From Actinomycetes bacterium (lineage in GTDB: Bacteria; Actinomycetota; Actinomycetes; Propionibacteriales; Nocardioidaceae): a DNA stretch of 48,752 nt. Positions 32,857-40,931 of the stretch are shown piece after piece. The DNA lies in assembly GCA_023417775.1 (NCBI GenBank), contig JAEZEJ010000091.1, positions 1 through 48,752 of the forward strand. Direction: 5' to 3'. Position numbers and translations under genes: made by a program. The notes below the pieces were generated by a model that was not told the DNA's origin, did no database searches, and saw nothing but the letters and a program-made list of their open reading frames with translations. Within the stretch, counting starts at the first letter, position 1, and each line of letters opens with the position of its first letter.

Positions 32857-33869
32857 CAGGCTGTCTTTCGCAGACGGGCTTCAGCAGCGGAAGCGAAGAC
32901 GTTCAATCCGAGTGCACGAGAAAGATAGGCGATCGCGCGCTGGCCGCGTACGCTGTTCCCCGCGGAGTTCAAACGGGGCGAGAATGCACCGATCGCGCCC
33001 TTCCCAGGGGCGATCGCGACGATGCCCCCGGCCACACCGGATTTAGCGGGGATGCCGATCTCGAATAGCCACTCGCCTGACCGCTCGTACATGCCACTCG
33101 CCGCGAGCATGGACAGCGTGTCCCGGCAGACCTCGGCTGAGACCACCCGCTCACCGGTAACTGGGTTCACTCCGCCGTCGGCGAGCGTCGCACCCATGAC
33201 AGAGAGGTCATGGGCTGTGACGAGCATCGCGCACTGTCGGGTGTAGATATCGACCGTCGCCAGTGGGTCTGCTTCAAGACGGCCATAGCTTTCGAGAAGA
33301 CGCGCGATGCCTTTGTTGCGGGAATTGGTCGCCGCCTCGGAGGCATAGACGTCACCATCCATAGTGAGCTGCCGGCCGGCGAAGGCCGACAAGCCCGTGC
33401 GGATCAGCTCCCACTGCTCCGCCGGTGTGGTACCCGGCATCATGGCGGTCGTCGCGATCGCCCCGGCATTCACCATGGGGTTCATCGGATGCCCGTCGTT
33501 GAGTTCGAGGGCGATCACTGAGTTGAATGGAAGACCAGTGTTGTTGACACCGACCCGCTCTTTGACGACTGCATGACCATGGGCTTCGCAGACCAGCGCG
33601 TACACGAATGCCTTTGAAACGGATTGGATCGAGAATGCGTGATCGCTGTCACCGATATCGTGCGTGGCACCGTTCACTTCGCTCACCGAGAGGCCGAACA
33701 ATGACGCGTCCGCCCCAGCAAGGACCGGGATGTAGTTCGCGACCTCGCCCTCATCGAGGTCGCGATAGCGTTCATAGGCTGCGATAGTCAGCGCCTCGAC
33801 CTCGCCCCACGCCGGGAGATTCCCGGTCGAGACTTGCTGACCGACGCTCTCCGATTCCGAAGTGATCAC
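32856..33869 (-). CDS. glsA: Glutaminase (serine-dependent, GlsA type)
   Basis: This roughly 337-residue cytoplasmic enzyme hydrolyses L-glutamine to glutamate and ammonia. It has the beta-lactamase-like fold: SIQSVSKAF gives the Ser-x-x-Lys nucleophile pair, followed by NNTGLPFNSV, NPMVNAGAIATT, YASEAATNSRNKGIARLL and the GIPAKSGVAGGI end motif. Ammonia release supports acid resistance in some bacteria. GTG 33869 is preferred because GGGAAGG lies seven bases upstream. An ATG at 33914 would add 15 hydrophilic residues, but a TAAAAT -10-like element is only three bases from it. First gene of a two-gene operon with the MFS transporter. Confidence 0.88.
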   Translation of the reverse strand: MITSESESVGQQVSTGNLPAWGEVEALTIAAYERYRDLDEGEVANYIPVLAGADASLFGLSVSEVNGATHDIGDSDHAFSIQSVSKAFVYALVCEAHGHAVVKERVGVNNTGLPFNSVIALELNDGHPMNPMVNAGAIATTAMMPGTTPAEQWELIRTGLSAFAGRQLTMDGDVYASEAATNSRNKGIARLLESYGRLEADPLATVDIYTRQCAMLVTAHDLSVMGATLADGGVNPVTGERVVSAEVCRDTLSMLAASGMYERSGEWLFEIGIPAKSGVAGGIVAIAPGKGAIGAFSPRLNSAGNSVRGQRAIAYLSRALGLNVFASAAEARLRKTA

Positions 33870-33976
33870 GATATCGCCTTCCCGGTGTTCTCGCCCTGAA
33901 TCTCCCGCGCTCATCGTATTTTATCGACGAGAAGGGGTGTCACTCGCCAGAGCGCGGGCAGGCAGTAGCGCGCTGA

Positions 33977-34039
33977 TACGCTCGAGCCGAGAGCGTCTCG
34001 GACGGGGTCGGGGTGCGCGATGAGGGGGAGTGTGACGGT
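33977..34039 (+). promoter_or_regulatory. Promoter and ribosome site of the lipoprotein gene
   Basis: TACGCT (33977-33982) is a plausible -10 with a roughly 50-base leader, and GAGGGGGAG (34022-34030) is a strong ribosome site nine bases before ATG 34040. Confidence 0.4.
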
Positions 34040-34894
34040 ATGAGCCGTCGGCATACTGTGGCCGCGGTGGGGCTGCTGCTCGCGGTCCTTGCGGGATGTT
34101 CAGGAGGATCTGAGGCCGAGACGGGGTCTGGCGGTGCGGGGTCGACGACATCGCCCTCCGCGAACGCGGATCCGCAGGCGTGCGGCTACGGAGAGGCGAA
34201 CGACGCGGACGCGGAGGTCACGCTGGGCGAGATCTCTGCCGCCTCCGACGAGTGGTCGGAGTATCTGGGGCAGGAGTGGCGCCACTACCTTCCCGTCGCG
34301 GTGACCAACGAGACCGATGCCCCCTGCCTATTCTCCGTCAACGTGCGCGCCGAGGTGAATGGCGAGGACCGCGGATACGACGAGATGTGGATCCCGCTGT
34401 TGCCCGGGCAGACGTACCACGGCCAGCTCTTCGACATGGAGAAAGTGGTCGATTTTTCGGCGGACGCCGAGGATGCCACCCCGGCAGCGGAGGTGCAGAC
34501 CACGGTCAACACGCGTAAGCGTCCCCTATTGGTCGACTACTACGACATGGACTCGGATGTGCGGGGCGTGTCCGGCGAGGGCGCGGACGCGACCCTCCGG
34601 CTCGACGTGACTGTGAACGGAACCGTTGAGGATATGCCCGGGAGAACCGGCACGGCGACCAAGGACAACCTCTACGTGGTGGGACTGAATGCGAGCGGTG
34701 AACCGATCACGATCGCTTTCCAGAAGACCGACCCGATCCCCGACGGGGAAACCAAGACCTTCGAGATCCCTGTGGGCGGAGGCTACTCCGGTGGTGACAT
34801 GCGCACCTCGGTGCCCGCGGCCACCTATGACGAGGTCGCCAGCTGGGAGGTCTACCTCGAGCCCGAGCTCAACCAGGACTCCAAGGTCGGCTGA
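34040..34894 (+). CDS. Lipoprotein of unknown function
   Basis: This 284-residue protein has a lipoprotein signal (RRHTVAAVGLLLAVLAGC; Cys20), a Gly/Ser/Thr-rich tether and a compact domain of alternating beta-strand-like segments (HYLPVAVTNETDAPCLFSVNVRAEV; TFEIPVGGGY). Two cysteines (near CGYG and PCLF) could pair. The strand pattern resembles immunoglobulin-like domains of the DUF4352 type, but I do not recognise a family. It stands alone between glutaminase (divergent) and MarR (convergent). Codon use is normal for the window. Confidence 0.75.
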   Translation: MSRRHTVAAVGLLLAVLAGCSGGSEAETGSGGAGSTTSPSANADPQACGYGEANDADAEVTLGEISAASDEWSEYLGQEWRHYLPVAVTNETDAPCLFSVNVRAEVNGEDRGYDEMWIPLLPGQTYHGQLFDMEKVVDFSADAEDATPAAEVQTTVNTRKRPLLVDYYDMDSDVRGVSGEGADATLRLDVTVNGTVEDMPGRTGTATKDNLYVVGLNASGEPITIAFQKTDPIPDGETKTFEIPVGGGYSGGDMRTSVPAATYDEVASWEVYLEPELNQDSKVG

Positions 34895-34924
34895 ACAGCA
34901 CGGACCGGCTGGGTGGCCCGAAGG

Positions 34925-35419
34925 CTACGCGGTAGGGCCGGCGAAGGGCTCGATGAGATCGCGCAGCAGGTCGGCGATGGTGGTGCGCTCATCGGTATCG
35001 AGGCCGGCGAGCAAGTCGTGCTCGTGGGTGAGCAGCGCGTCGAGGGCGGCGTCGACGCGTTCACGGCCACCCACGGTGAGGCGCACCAGCACCCCGCGAC
35101 GGTCTGAGGGGTCCGGTCGGCGTCCGACCAGGCCCTTGCCCTGTAGCCGGTCCACTCGATTGGTCATGGTGCCGCTGGTGACATGTGTGGCTGCGACGAG
35201 TTGGCCCGGAGATAGCTCATAGGGTTCGCCGGCGCGGCGGAGCGCGGCTAGCACGTCGAACTCCCACGACTCGAGGTCGACGGAGGTGAAGGCGTGCTTG
35301 CGCAAGGCGTCGAGATACTGTGCGAGACGGCTGACCCGGCTGAGCACCTCCATGGGGGAGACATCGGCATCGGGACGCTCGTGTCGCCAGGCGGCGACGA
35401 TCCGATCGACCTCGTCCAT
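34925..35419 (-). CDS. MarR family transcriptional regulator
   Basis: This 164-residue winged-helix regulator has FDVLAALRRAGEPYELSPGQLVAATHVTSGTMTNRVDRLQGKGLVGRRPDPSDRRGVLVRLT-type sequence (about 54-115): the recognition helix VTSGTMTNRVDRL and the wing DPSDRRG. MarR proteins sense small molecules and often control efflux or detoxification genes; the target here is unknown. The ATG has TAAACT 7 bases upstream (leaderless), and a 7-base inverted repeat overlies the -35, suggesting autorepression. Confidence 0.9.
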   Translation of the reverse strand: MDEVDRIVAAWRHERPDADVSPMEVLSRVSRLAQYLDALRKHAFTSVDLESWEFDVLAALRRAGEPYELSPGQLVAATHVTSGTMTNRVDRLQGKGLVGRRPDPSDRRGVLVRLTVGGRERVDAALDALLTHEHDLLAGLDTDERTTIADLLRDLIEPFAGPTA

Positions 35420-35426
35420 GCCGATG

Positions 35427-35462
35427 AGTTTATCGGGTCGAGAATCTTCAGGTCGAGATTCT
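35427..35462 (-). promoter_or_regulatory. Leaderless marR promoter with operator-like inverted repeat
   Basis: On the minus strand TAAACT (35432-35427) lies 7 bases before ATG 35419. Upstream, AGAATCT (35441-35447) and AGATTCT (35456-35462) are perfect inverted arms with an 8-base spacer, covering the -35 zone. Confidence 0.55.
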
Positions 35463-35501
35463 TTGCCAGCGCCGCTTCGGTTCCTGGCACGACGGGTTCG
35501 G

Positions 35502-35517
35502 TACGCTGGACGCGCTT
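35502..35517 (+). promoter_or_regulatory. tRNA-Gln promoter -10
   Basis: TACGCT at 35502-35507 lies 10 bases before the mature tRNA, as for tRNA-Ala. Confidence 0.5.
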
Positions 35518-35596
35518 TCCCCGGTTGGTCTGTCGGCAGGGCCCGCCTGACTTTGAATCAGGACTAGCGACGTAGGTTCGACTCCTACCCGGGGAG
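35518..35596 (+). tRNA. tRNA-Gln (TTG)
   Basis: Acceptor arms TCCCCGG/CCGGGGA pair perfectly. The anticodon stem-loop is CCTGA-CTTTGAA-TCAGG with anticodon TTG (Gln, CAA), and the T arm is GTAGG-TTCGACT-CCTAC. Discriminator G, CCA not encoded. The region between the anticodon and T stems is 9 bases, longer than the usual 4-5, making the tRNA 79 bases. A tRNA-Gln before glmU is conserved in mycobacteria. Confidence 0.88.
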
Positions 35597-35604
35597 CGAC
35601 GAGA

Positions 35605-35648
35605 GGACCCGTTGAGTAGGGGGAACCCCCACACTTGACGGGTGGTCC
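35605..35648 (+). terminator. Terminator hairpin between tRNA-Gln and glmU
   Basis: An outer ACCCGT/ACGGGT stem and an inner GGGGG-AA-CCCCC stem form a long hairpin directly after the tRNA. It could terminate the tRNA transcript or attenuate read-through into glmU. Confidence 0.55.
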
Positions 35649-35675
35649 TGCTGCCGAACACGAAGGAGTCCCGCG

Positions 35676-37118
35676 TTGGACGCGAATGTCACGGCGATCG
35701 TCCTCGCCGCCGGAGCCGGCACCCGGATGAAATCCGAGCGCGCCAAGGTCCTGCACGAGCTGGGCGGCAGGTCGATGCTCGGCCACGCCCTCGCCGCGGT
35801 CGGCGAACTCGGCATCGGTCGCCGGGTCATCGTCGTCGGCCACCAGCGCGAGCAGGTCGAGAGCGCGGCCACCGATCTCGATCCCGAGGCCCTCATCGCC
35901 GTCCAGCACGAGCGCAAGGGCACGGGCGACGCGGTCCGCGCCGGACTCGACGCGCTGCCCACCGGAACCGATCCCGGCACCGTCCTGATCACCTACGGGG
36001 ACGTGCCGCTGCTCGCCGCCGAGACTCTCGGCGAGGTCCTCGCCGAACACCGTGCCGGTTCGCGTGCCGTCACCATCCTCAGTGCCGAGGTCGACGACCC
36101 CACCGGATACGGACGCATCCTGCGCGACGGCACCGGCGCGGTCACCGCGATCCGCGAGCACAAGGACGCGAGCGAGGCCGAGCAGGCCGTCCGCGAGATC
36201 AACAGCGGCATCCTGGCGGTCGACGGCGCCTTCCTCGACGGCGCCCTCGGTCGGCTCACCCCCAAGAACGCCCAGGGCGAGCTGTACCTCACCGATATCG
36301 TCGGCTTCGCGGTCGAGGACGGACTGCCGGTGGGCGCACATGTGCTCGAGGACGTCTGGCAGACCGAGGGAGTCAACGATCGCGCTCAGCTCGCGCGTCT
36401 CGCCCGGGAGCTGAACGACCGTATCACCCGGCGGTGGATGCTCGACGGCGTCACCATCATGGATCCGGCCACCACCTGGATCGACTCCGATGTCACGCTC
36501 GCACCCGATGTCACCGTCCGCCCCGGCACGCAGCTGCTCGGCGCCACCACCATCGGCGCCGGAGCCACGATCGGCCCGGACACCACGCTGCGCAATGTCG
36601 AGGTGGGCGAGCGGGCCACGATCGAGCGCACCCACGGCTCGGATGCGGTGATCGCCGCCGAGGCGACCGTCGGCCCCTTCGCCTATCTGCGTCCTGGCAC
36701 CGAGCTCGGCGTCAAGGGCAAGATCGGCACCTTCGTGGAGACCAAGAACACCCGGATCGCCGATGGTGCCAAGGTGCCGCATCTGTCGTATATCGGCGAT
36801 GCGGAGATCGGCGAGGGCACCAATATCGGTGCCGGCACGATCACCGCCAACTACGACGGCGAGCGCAAGCACCGCACCGTCGTCGGTCGGCACGCCAAGA
36901 CCGGGAGCGACAATGTCTTCGTCGCGCCCGTCACGATCGGGGACGGAGCCTTCACCGGGGCCGGCACGATCGTGCGCGGCGACGTCCCGGCGGGGGCGCT
37001 CGCGGTGAGCGCCGGTGAGCAGAGGATCATGGACGGGTGGGTCGCGCGGCGACGGCCCGGATCGGCGGCACATGAGGCCGCCGAGAACGCAGCACGGCAG
37101 GAAGAGAACCCCCAGTGA
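35676..37118 (+). CDS. glmU: Bifunctional N-acetylglucosamine-1-P uridylyltransferase / glucosamine-1-P acetyltransferase
   Basis: This 480-residue trimeric enzyme acetylates glucosamine-1-P and then makes UDP-GlcNAc, the first committed precursor of peptidoglycan. N-terminal pyrophosphorylase: VLAAGAGTRMKS, YGDVPLL, NSGILAVDG. C-terminal left-handed beta-helix of hexapeptide repeats (about 255-440) with HLSYIGDAEIGEGTNIGAG and NYDGERKH. The start is TTG 35676, set by AAGGAG seven bases upstream; no ATG or GTG fits. Its stop overlaps the prs GTG (GTGA). Confidence 0.96.
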   Translation: MDANVTAIVLAAGAGTRMKSERAKVLHELGGRSMLGHALAAVGELGIGRRVIVVGHQREQVESAATDLDPEALIAVQHERKGTGDAVRAGLDALPTGTDPGTVLITYGDVPLLAAETLGEVLAEHRAGSRAVTILSAEVDDPTGYGRILRDGTGAVTAIREHKDASEAEQAVREINSGILAVDGAFLDGALGRLTPKNAQGELYLTDIVGFAVEDGLPVGAHVLEDVWQTEGVNDRAQLARLARELNDRITRRWMLDGVTIMDPATTWIDSDVTLAPDVTVRPGTQLLGATTIGAGATIGPDTTLRNVEVGERATIERTHGSDAVIAAEATVGPFAYLRPGTELGVKGKIGTFVETKNTRIADGAKVPHLSYIGDAEIGEGTNIGAGTITANYDGERKHRTVVGRHAKTGSDNVFVAPVTIGDGAFTGAGTIVRGDVPAGALAVSAGEQRIMDGWVARRRPGSAAHEAAENAARQEENPQ

Positions 37119-38098
37119 CCAATGGCAGCCTCAGCGAGCGCACACCGACCCGCAATCTCATGCTCTTCTCGGGTCGGGCGCACCCGACCCTCGCGCAGGA
37201 GGTGGCCCAGCTCCTCGAGGCCGAGCTCGTGCCGACCACGGCCTATGACTTCGCCAATGGCGAGATCTACGTGCGCTTCGACAAGTCGGTGCGCGGCTGC
37301 GATGCCTTCGTGATCCAGAGCCACTCCGCGCCCATCAATGAGGCGATCATGGAGCAGCTCATCATGATCGACGCCCTCAAGCGGGCCTCGGCCAAGCGCA
37401 TCACCGTCGTGCTGCCGTTCTACGGTTACGCCCGGCAGGACAAGAAGCACCTTGGACGTGAGCCGATCTCGGCGCGGTTGATGGCCGATCTGTTCCTGTC
37501 CGCGGGCGCGGACCGGCTCATGACGGTCGACCTGCACACCGCGCAGATCCAAGGCTTCTTCGACGGCCCGGTGGACCACCTGCTGGCCATGCCGATCCTC
37601 ACCCGCCACGTCAAGAAGAAGTACGGCGACAAGCAGCTCGCGGTCGTCTCTCCGGATGCCGGACGCATCAAGGTCGCCGAGTCGTGGGCCAACTCCCTCG
37701 GCGGCGCGCCGCTGGCCTTCATCCACAAGACCCGCGATGTCACCCGTCCCAACGAGTCCAAGGCGAATCGCGTGGTCGGCGAGGTCGCGGGCCGCACCTG
37801 CATCCTGGTCGACGACCTGATCGACACGGGCGGCACGATCGTGCAGGCCGCCGAGGCGCTGATGGCCGACGGCGCCGAGGACGTCATCATCGCGGCGACC
37901 CACGCGGTCTTCTCCGGCCCCGCGGTCGATCGGCTGAAGAACTGCTGTGCGCGCGAGGTGATCGTCACCAACACGCTGCCTCTCACCGAGGAGATGCAGT
38001 TCGACAAGCTCACGCTGCTCTCGATCGCCCCGCTGTTGGCGCAGGCGATCTCCGCGGTCTTCGAGGACGGCTCGGTCACCAGCCTGTTCAAGGAGTGA
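37115..38098 (+). CDS. prs: Ribose-phosphate pyrophosphokinase
   Basis: This 327-residue enzyme makes PRPP from ribose-5-phosphate and ATP for nucleotide, His and Trp synthesis and actinobacterial wall arabinan precursors. Signatures: LFSGRAHPTLAQEVAQLL, YDFANGEIYVRF, the flexible catalytic loop YARQDKKHLGREPISARL, DLHTAQIQGFF and the PRPP motif CILVDDLIDTGGTI. GTG 37115 overlaps the glmU stop by four bases with GGAAGAG upstream, so glmU and prs are coupled. Confidence 0.96.
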   Translation: MTNGSLSERTPTRNLMLFSGRAHPTLAQEVAQLLEAELVPTTAYDFANGEIYVRFDKSVRGCDAFVIQSHSAPINEAIMEQLIMIDALKRASAKRITVVLPFYGYARQDKKHLGREPISARLMADLFLSAGADRLMTVDLHTAQIQGFFDGPVDHLLAMPILTRHVKKKYGDKQLAVVSPDAGRIKVAESWANSLGGAPLAFIHKTRDVTRPNESKANRVVGEVAGRTCILVDDLIDTGGTIVQAAEALMADGAEDVIIAATHAVFSGPAVDRLKNCCAREVIVTNTLPLTEEMQFDKLTLLSIAPLLAQAISAVFEDGSVTSLFKE

Positions 38099-38100
38099 CC

Positions 38101-38484
38101 GTGCGCCCGGGGGCTGTACGGCTCGCCGTCTCGCTGGGCGGATGCTTCGCATTGATCGCGCTCGTCGCCGTCGTGGCGGTCGGCCATGATGCCCCGCGCG
38201 AGGCACTGGTCGTCGCGGCCGGGATGTTGATGGTGTTCGCCTTCGCCGGCGGCATCCTCACCACGGTGATCGCGGTCCTGGTGCTGGGCTACACCGGCGA
38301 CCGCGAGCCGGACGACGAGGTCGCCGTGACGATGGGGGCGCTCGCCGGGTCGGTATTCGTCGCGGTCTTCGGAGTCCTGTCCCTGCGTACGACCGGATGG
38401 CTGGTCGCGGTCGCGACAACGGCCGCCCTGGTGGTCGTCACTCATCTGCTACTGCGCCGCGGGCTGCCCGCCGTCCTGCGCTGA
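38101..38484 (+). CDS. Small four-helix membrane protein of unknown function
   Basis: This 127-residue protein has four hydrophobic helices (about 8-28, 37-60, 74-93, 98-117) and a charged loop GDREPDDEV. No family recognised. GTG 38101 begins two bases after the prs stop with AGGAG five bases upstream, so it belongs to the glmU-prs transcript. In M. tuberculosis the lipoprotein gene lpqT lies next to prs; this is not related by visible features. Confidence 0.65.
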   Translation: MRPGAVRLAVSLGGCFALIALVAVVAVGHDAPREALVVAAGMLMVFAFAGGILTTVIAVLVLGYTGDREPDDEVAVTMGALAGSVFVAVFGVLSLRTTGWLVAVATTAALVVVTHLLLRRGLPAVLR

Positions 38485-38510
38485 TCCCCTCGACGCTGCT
38501 CCCTCGGGGG

Positions 38511-38789
38511 CGGTGAGCTGTCAACCAGCTCCGGGACCGCGCGTGGTTGGCTGCTCACCGCGGTCATGTCCGTCTCGATTTCGGTGAGGCATCGTCCACG
38601 GCGTGGGGTCGTGTGGTTGGCTGCTCACCGCGGTCATGTCCGTCTCGATTTCGGTGAGGCATCATCTACGGCGCGGACCCCGCATGGTTGACTGCTCACC
38701 GCTCTCGGTCGGTAACGGATGCCGGTGGGTGATCAACCATCCCGGGGCGATCAGATGCCGACGACCGGGACGTGGTTGACTGCTCACCG
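38511..38789. repeat. Intergenic palindromic repeat cluster (REP-like)
   Basis: A 17-base word, TGGTTGRCTGCTCACCG, occurs four times forward (38544, 38614, 38685, 38773) and twice inverted (38511-38527; 38723-38739, with mismatches). It forms head-to-head hairpins. Two copies sit in a 70-base tandem repeat (38543-38612 and 38613-38682) whose first 51 bases are identical. Each 70-base unit has its own CTCACCG/CGGTGAG stem. The gap of about 400 bases between the small membrane protein and the GH6 gene holds no gene. Confidence 0.85.
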
Positions 38790-38841
38790 CCCGTGGGAGG
38801 GGAGAGCGCCGTGAGGGACCCCGGAACGGCACGAGCCACGG

Positions 38842-38893
38842 CATAATGAGACGGACGACGTGTCCGGCGCCGTCGACTGACGAAGGATGGCCC
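38842..38893 (+). promoter_or_regulatory. Probable promoter and ribosome site of the GH6 gene
   Basis: CATAAT (38842-38847) is the best -10 in the gap, giving a roughly 40-base leader. GAAGGA (38882-38887) is six bases before GTG 38894. Confidence 0.4.
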
Positions 38894-39898
38894 GTGCGCG
38901 TTCGACGTGTGAGTATCCCGCCGCGGGCGATCGTGGTCACGAGCGTCGTCGTGATCGCCGCCCTCGTCGCCGGCCTGGCACTGCTCGGCGTCGACCCTCG
39001 TGGCTGGTTCGGGCGCTCCGGGGCCCAGCGTCAGGACCGCTTCGCCGATGCCGAGCTGTTCAGCGCACCGGACTCCCTCGCCCGGAAGGCGGCGGACACC
39101 GCCACCGGCCCCGATGCGGAGATCATGCGACGGGTCGCCGAGGTCCCCACCGGAATCTGGCTGACACCCGAGGCGAGCGGGCTGGACGCGGTCGAGCATC
39201 GCGCCTCGACGATCGCCGAGGCCGCGGCCGAGCAGGAGGCGATCGCCGTGGTCGTCCTGTACGGGATCACCGACCGGGACTGCGTCGGCGGCCATTCGGA
39301 AGGCGGACTGGAGCCCGACGACTATCGCACCTGGATCGAGCGTGCCGCCCGCGGTCTCGGCCATGCCTCCGGGCATATCGTCGCCGTGCTCGAACCCGAT
39401 GCCCTCGCGATGATCGACGACTGCACCGACCCGCAGACGCGCTTCGACCTCCTCGATGACGCCCGTGCCGCACTCGACAGCGCCGGGATCACGACCTATC
39501 TCGATGCCGGGCACTCGGACTGGGTGGAACCCGAGACGATGGCCGAGCGGTTGCGCCGGGCCGGGGTGGACGAGGCGCGCGGGTTCGCGGTCAATGTCGC
39601 CGCGTACAACGGCGAGGCCGACGAGATCGCCTACGCCGAACAGCTCGCCGGTCTGCTCGATGACGGCGCCCACTATGTGATGGACACCGGGCGCAATGGT
39701 GCGGGTGCCTCCGGCGAGTGGTGCAATCCGCCGGGACGCGCGCTCGGCCATCGCCCGGGCTCGGGGGAGGGGCGTCTGGATGCCCGGCTCTGGATCAAGC
39801 CGCCCGGGGAGAGCGACGGGACCTGCCGCGGTGGACCGCCGGCCGGCACCTGGTGGAATGAGCGGGCAGCGGACCTCGCACGTCGGGCCGGCTGGTGA
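38894..39898 (+). CDS. Glycoside hydrolase family 6 protein (membrane-anchored beta-glucanase)
   Basis: This 334-residue protein has an N-terminal signal anchor (about 10-31) and a GH6 catalytic domain. Seen: the proton-network Asp in YGITDRDCVGGHSEGG, the acid Asp motif VAVLEPDALA, YLDAGHSDW, GFAVNVAAYN, DTGRNGAGASGEWCNPPG and LWIKPPGESDGTC. GH6 enzymes invertingly cleave beta-1,4-glucan. Actinobacterial GH6 enzymes also accompany cellulose-synthase-like enzymes (CslZ with CslA in Streptomyces). Here it lies in the same island as a GT2 synthase, so a role in trimming a self-made glucan is inferred; secretion for cellulose digestion is the alternative. Confidence 0.88.
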   Translation: MRVRRVSIPPRAIVVTSVVVIAALVAGLALLGVDPRGWFGRSGAQRQDRFADAELFSAPDSLARKAADTATGPDAEIMRRVAEVPTGIWLTPEASGLDAVEHRASTIAEAAAEQEAIAVVVLYGITDRDCVGGHSEGGLEPDDYRTWIERAARGLGHASGHIVAVLEPDALAMIDDCTDPQTRFDLLDDARAALDSAGITTYLDAGHSDWVEPETMAERLRRAGVDEARGFAVNVAAYNGEADEIAYAEQLAGLLDDGAHYVMDTGRNGAGASGEWCNPPGRALGHRPGSGEGRLDARLWIKPPGESDGTCRGGPPAGTWWNERAADLARRAGW

Positions 39899-39949
39899 CC
39901 ATCAGGCGACGCCGATGGGAAATCCGGCCGGTCGCATCCGATGCGTTGG

Positions 39950-39961
39950 TACTGTGACCCC
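39950..39961 (+). promoter_or_regulatory. Leaderless -10 promoter of the response regulator
   Basis: TACTGT (39950-39955) lies 6 bases before ATG 39962; no ribosome site. Confidence 0.55.
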
Positions 39962-40930
39962 ATGTCGAGCCAGGACCAGCGTCGTGTCGTCGTGATCGAG
40001 GACGACCCGGACATCCGCCATCTGTTGAAGACGGTGCTGGAGAGCAGCGGCTTCGAGCCGTTCAGCGCCTCCAATGGTGCGGACGGCATCGAGCTGGTCA
40101 GGCAGTACGATCCGCTCATCACCACCCTCGATGTCACGATGCCGGGCATGGACGGCTTCGCCACGGCCAAGCGGCTGCGGGAGTTCAGCTCGACCTACAT
40201 CATCATGTTGACCGGGCTGGGCGATGAGATCGACGTCGTCCAGGGACTCGAGGCGGGGGCCGACGACTACCTGGTCAAGCCCTTCCGCCCCCGCGAGCTG
40301 CGCGCACGGATCGAGGCGGTGTTGCGCCGTCCGCGCGGTCGTGCCGGGGTGACCCCGCCGGCTCCGGCGCCAGCGGCTCCCACTCCGGCGGCTCCGATCC
40401 CGGCCCCGGCCGCGGCGGTCGAGCGGACGCTCCCCGAGCCCGCGCCGACAGAGCTCCTGCCGCCGGCCGAGCCGCCGCACCATCGCGCCGATCCGCCCCA
40501 GCACCGGGCGATGCCGACCGGGGTGCCGTCTTCGGCGCCGGTGCCCGCGCGGAATGCGGCCGCCACGAGCGCGCAGGCGGGCGCTCGGGCCGATGGGAGC
40601 GCCCGAGGGGCGTTGCAGGTCCGTGGTCTCGCGCTCGATCCCGAGACGCGGATCGTCTCGGTCGAAGGACGCGGCATCGATCTGACCCGCACCGAGTTCG
40701 ACCTGCTGCACATCCTGTTGTCCTCGGGTCGCCGCGTCCGCAGCAAGGCCGATCTGGTGCTCGCCCTGCGCGGCCAGGACTATGTGACGTCCTATTTCGT
40801 CAATGAGGCCGACAAGCGCGCCATCGAGGTGCACATGGCGAATCTGCGACGCAAGATCGGCGACTCCAGCGCGACCCCGCGCTGGATCGAGACCGTGCGC
40901 GGCGTGGGCTACCGCATCGCCGCCGACTGA
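39962..40930 (+). CDS. OmpR/PhoB-type response regulator
   Basis: This 322-residue DNA-binding response regulator has a receiver domain (about 8-123) with acidic pair D14/D15, phosphoacceptor D57 in TTLDVTMPG, T84 in MLTG and K106 in LVKPF. An unusually long Ala/Pro-rich linker (about 125-215) follows, then a winged-helix C-terminal domain (about 223-321, DLTRTEFDLLHILL and RRKIG ending in RGVGYRI). It converges on the operon with two histidine kinases, its likely partners. The linker is about 80-90 residues against 5-20 in typical family members. Confidence 0.92.
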   Translation: MSSQDQRRVVVIEDDPDIRHLLKTVLESSGFEPFSASNGADGIELVRQYDPLITTLDVTMPGMDGFATAKRLREFSSTYIIMLTGLGDEIDVVQGLEAGADDYLVKPFRPRELRARIEAVLRRPRGRAGVTPPAPAPAAPTPAAPIPAPAAAVERTLPEPAPTELLPPAEPPHHRADPPQHRAMPTGVPSSAPVPARNAAATSAQAGARADGSARGALQVRGLALDPETRIVSVEGRGIDLTRTEFDLLHILLSSGRRVRSKADLVLALRGQDYVTSYFVNEADKRAIEVHMANLRRKIGDSSATPRWIETVRGVGYRIAAD

Positions 40931-40931
40931 C

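Noticed and set aside
38543..38789. CRISPR array in the 70-base repeats
   Set aside because: Only two full units, the 'spacers' are as conserved as the 'repeats', and inverted copies occur; it fits a REP-like cluster.
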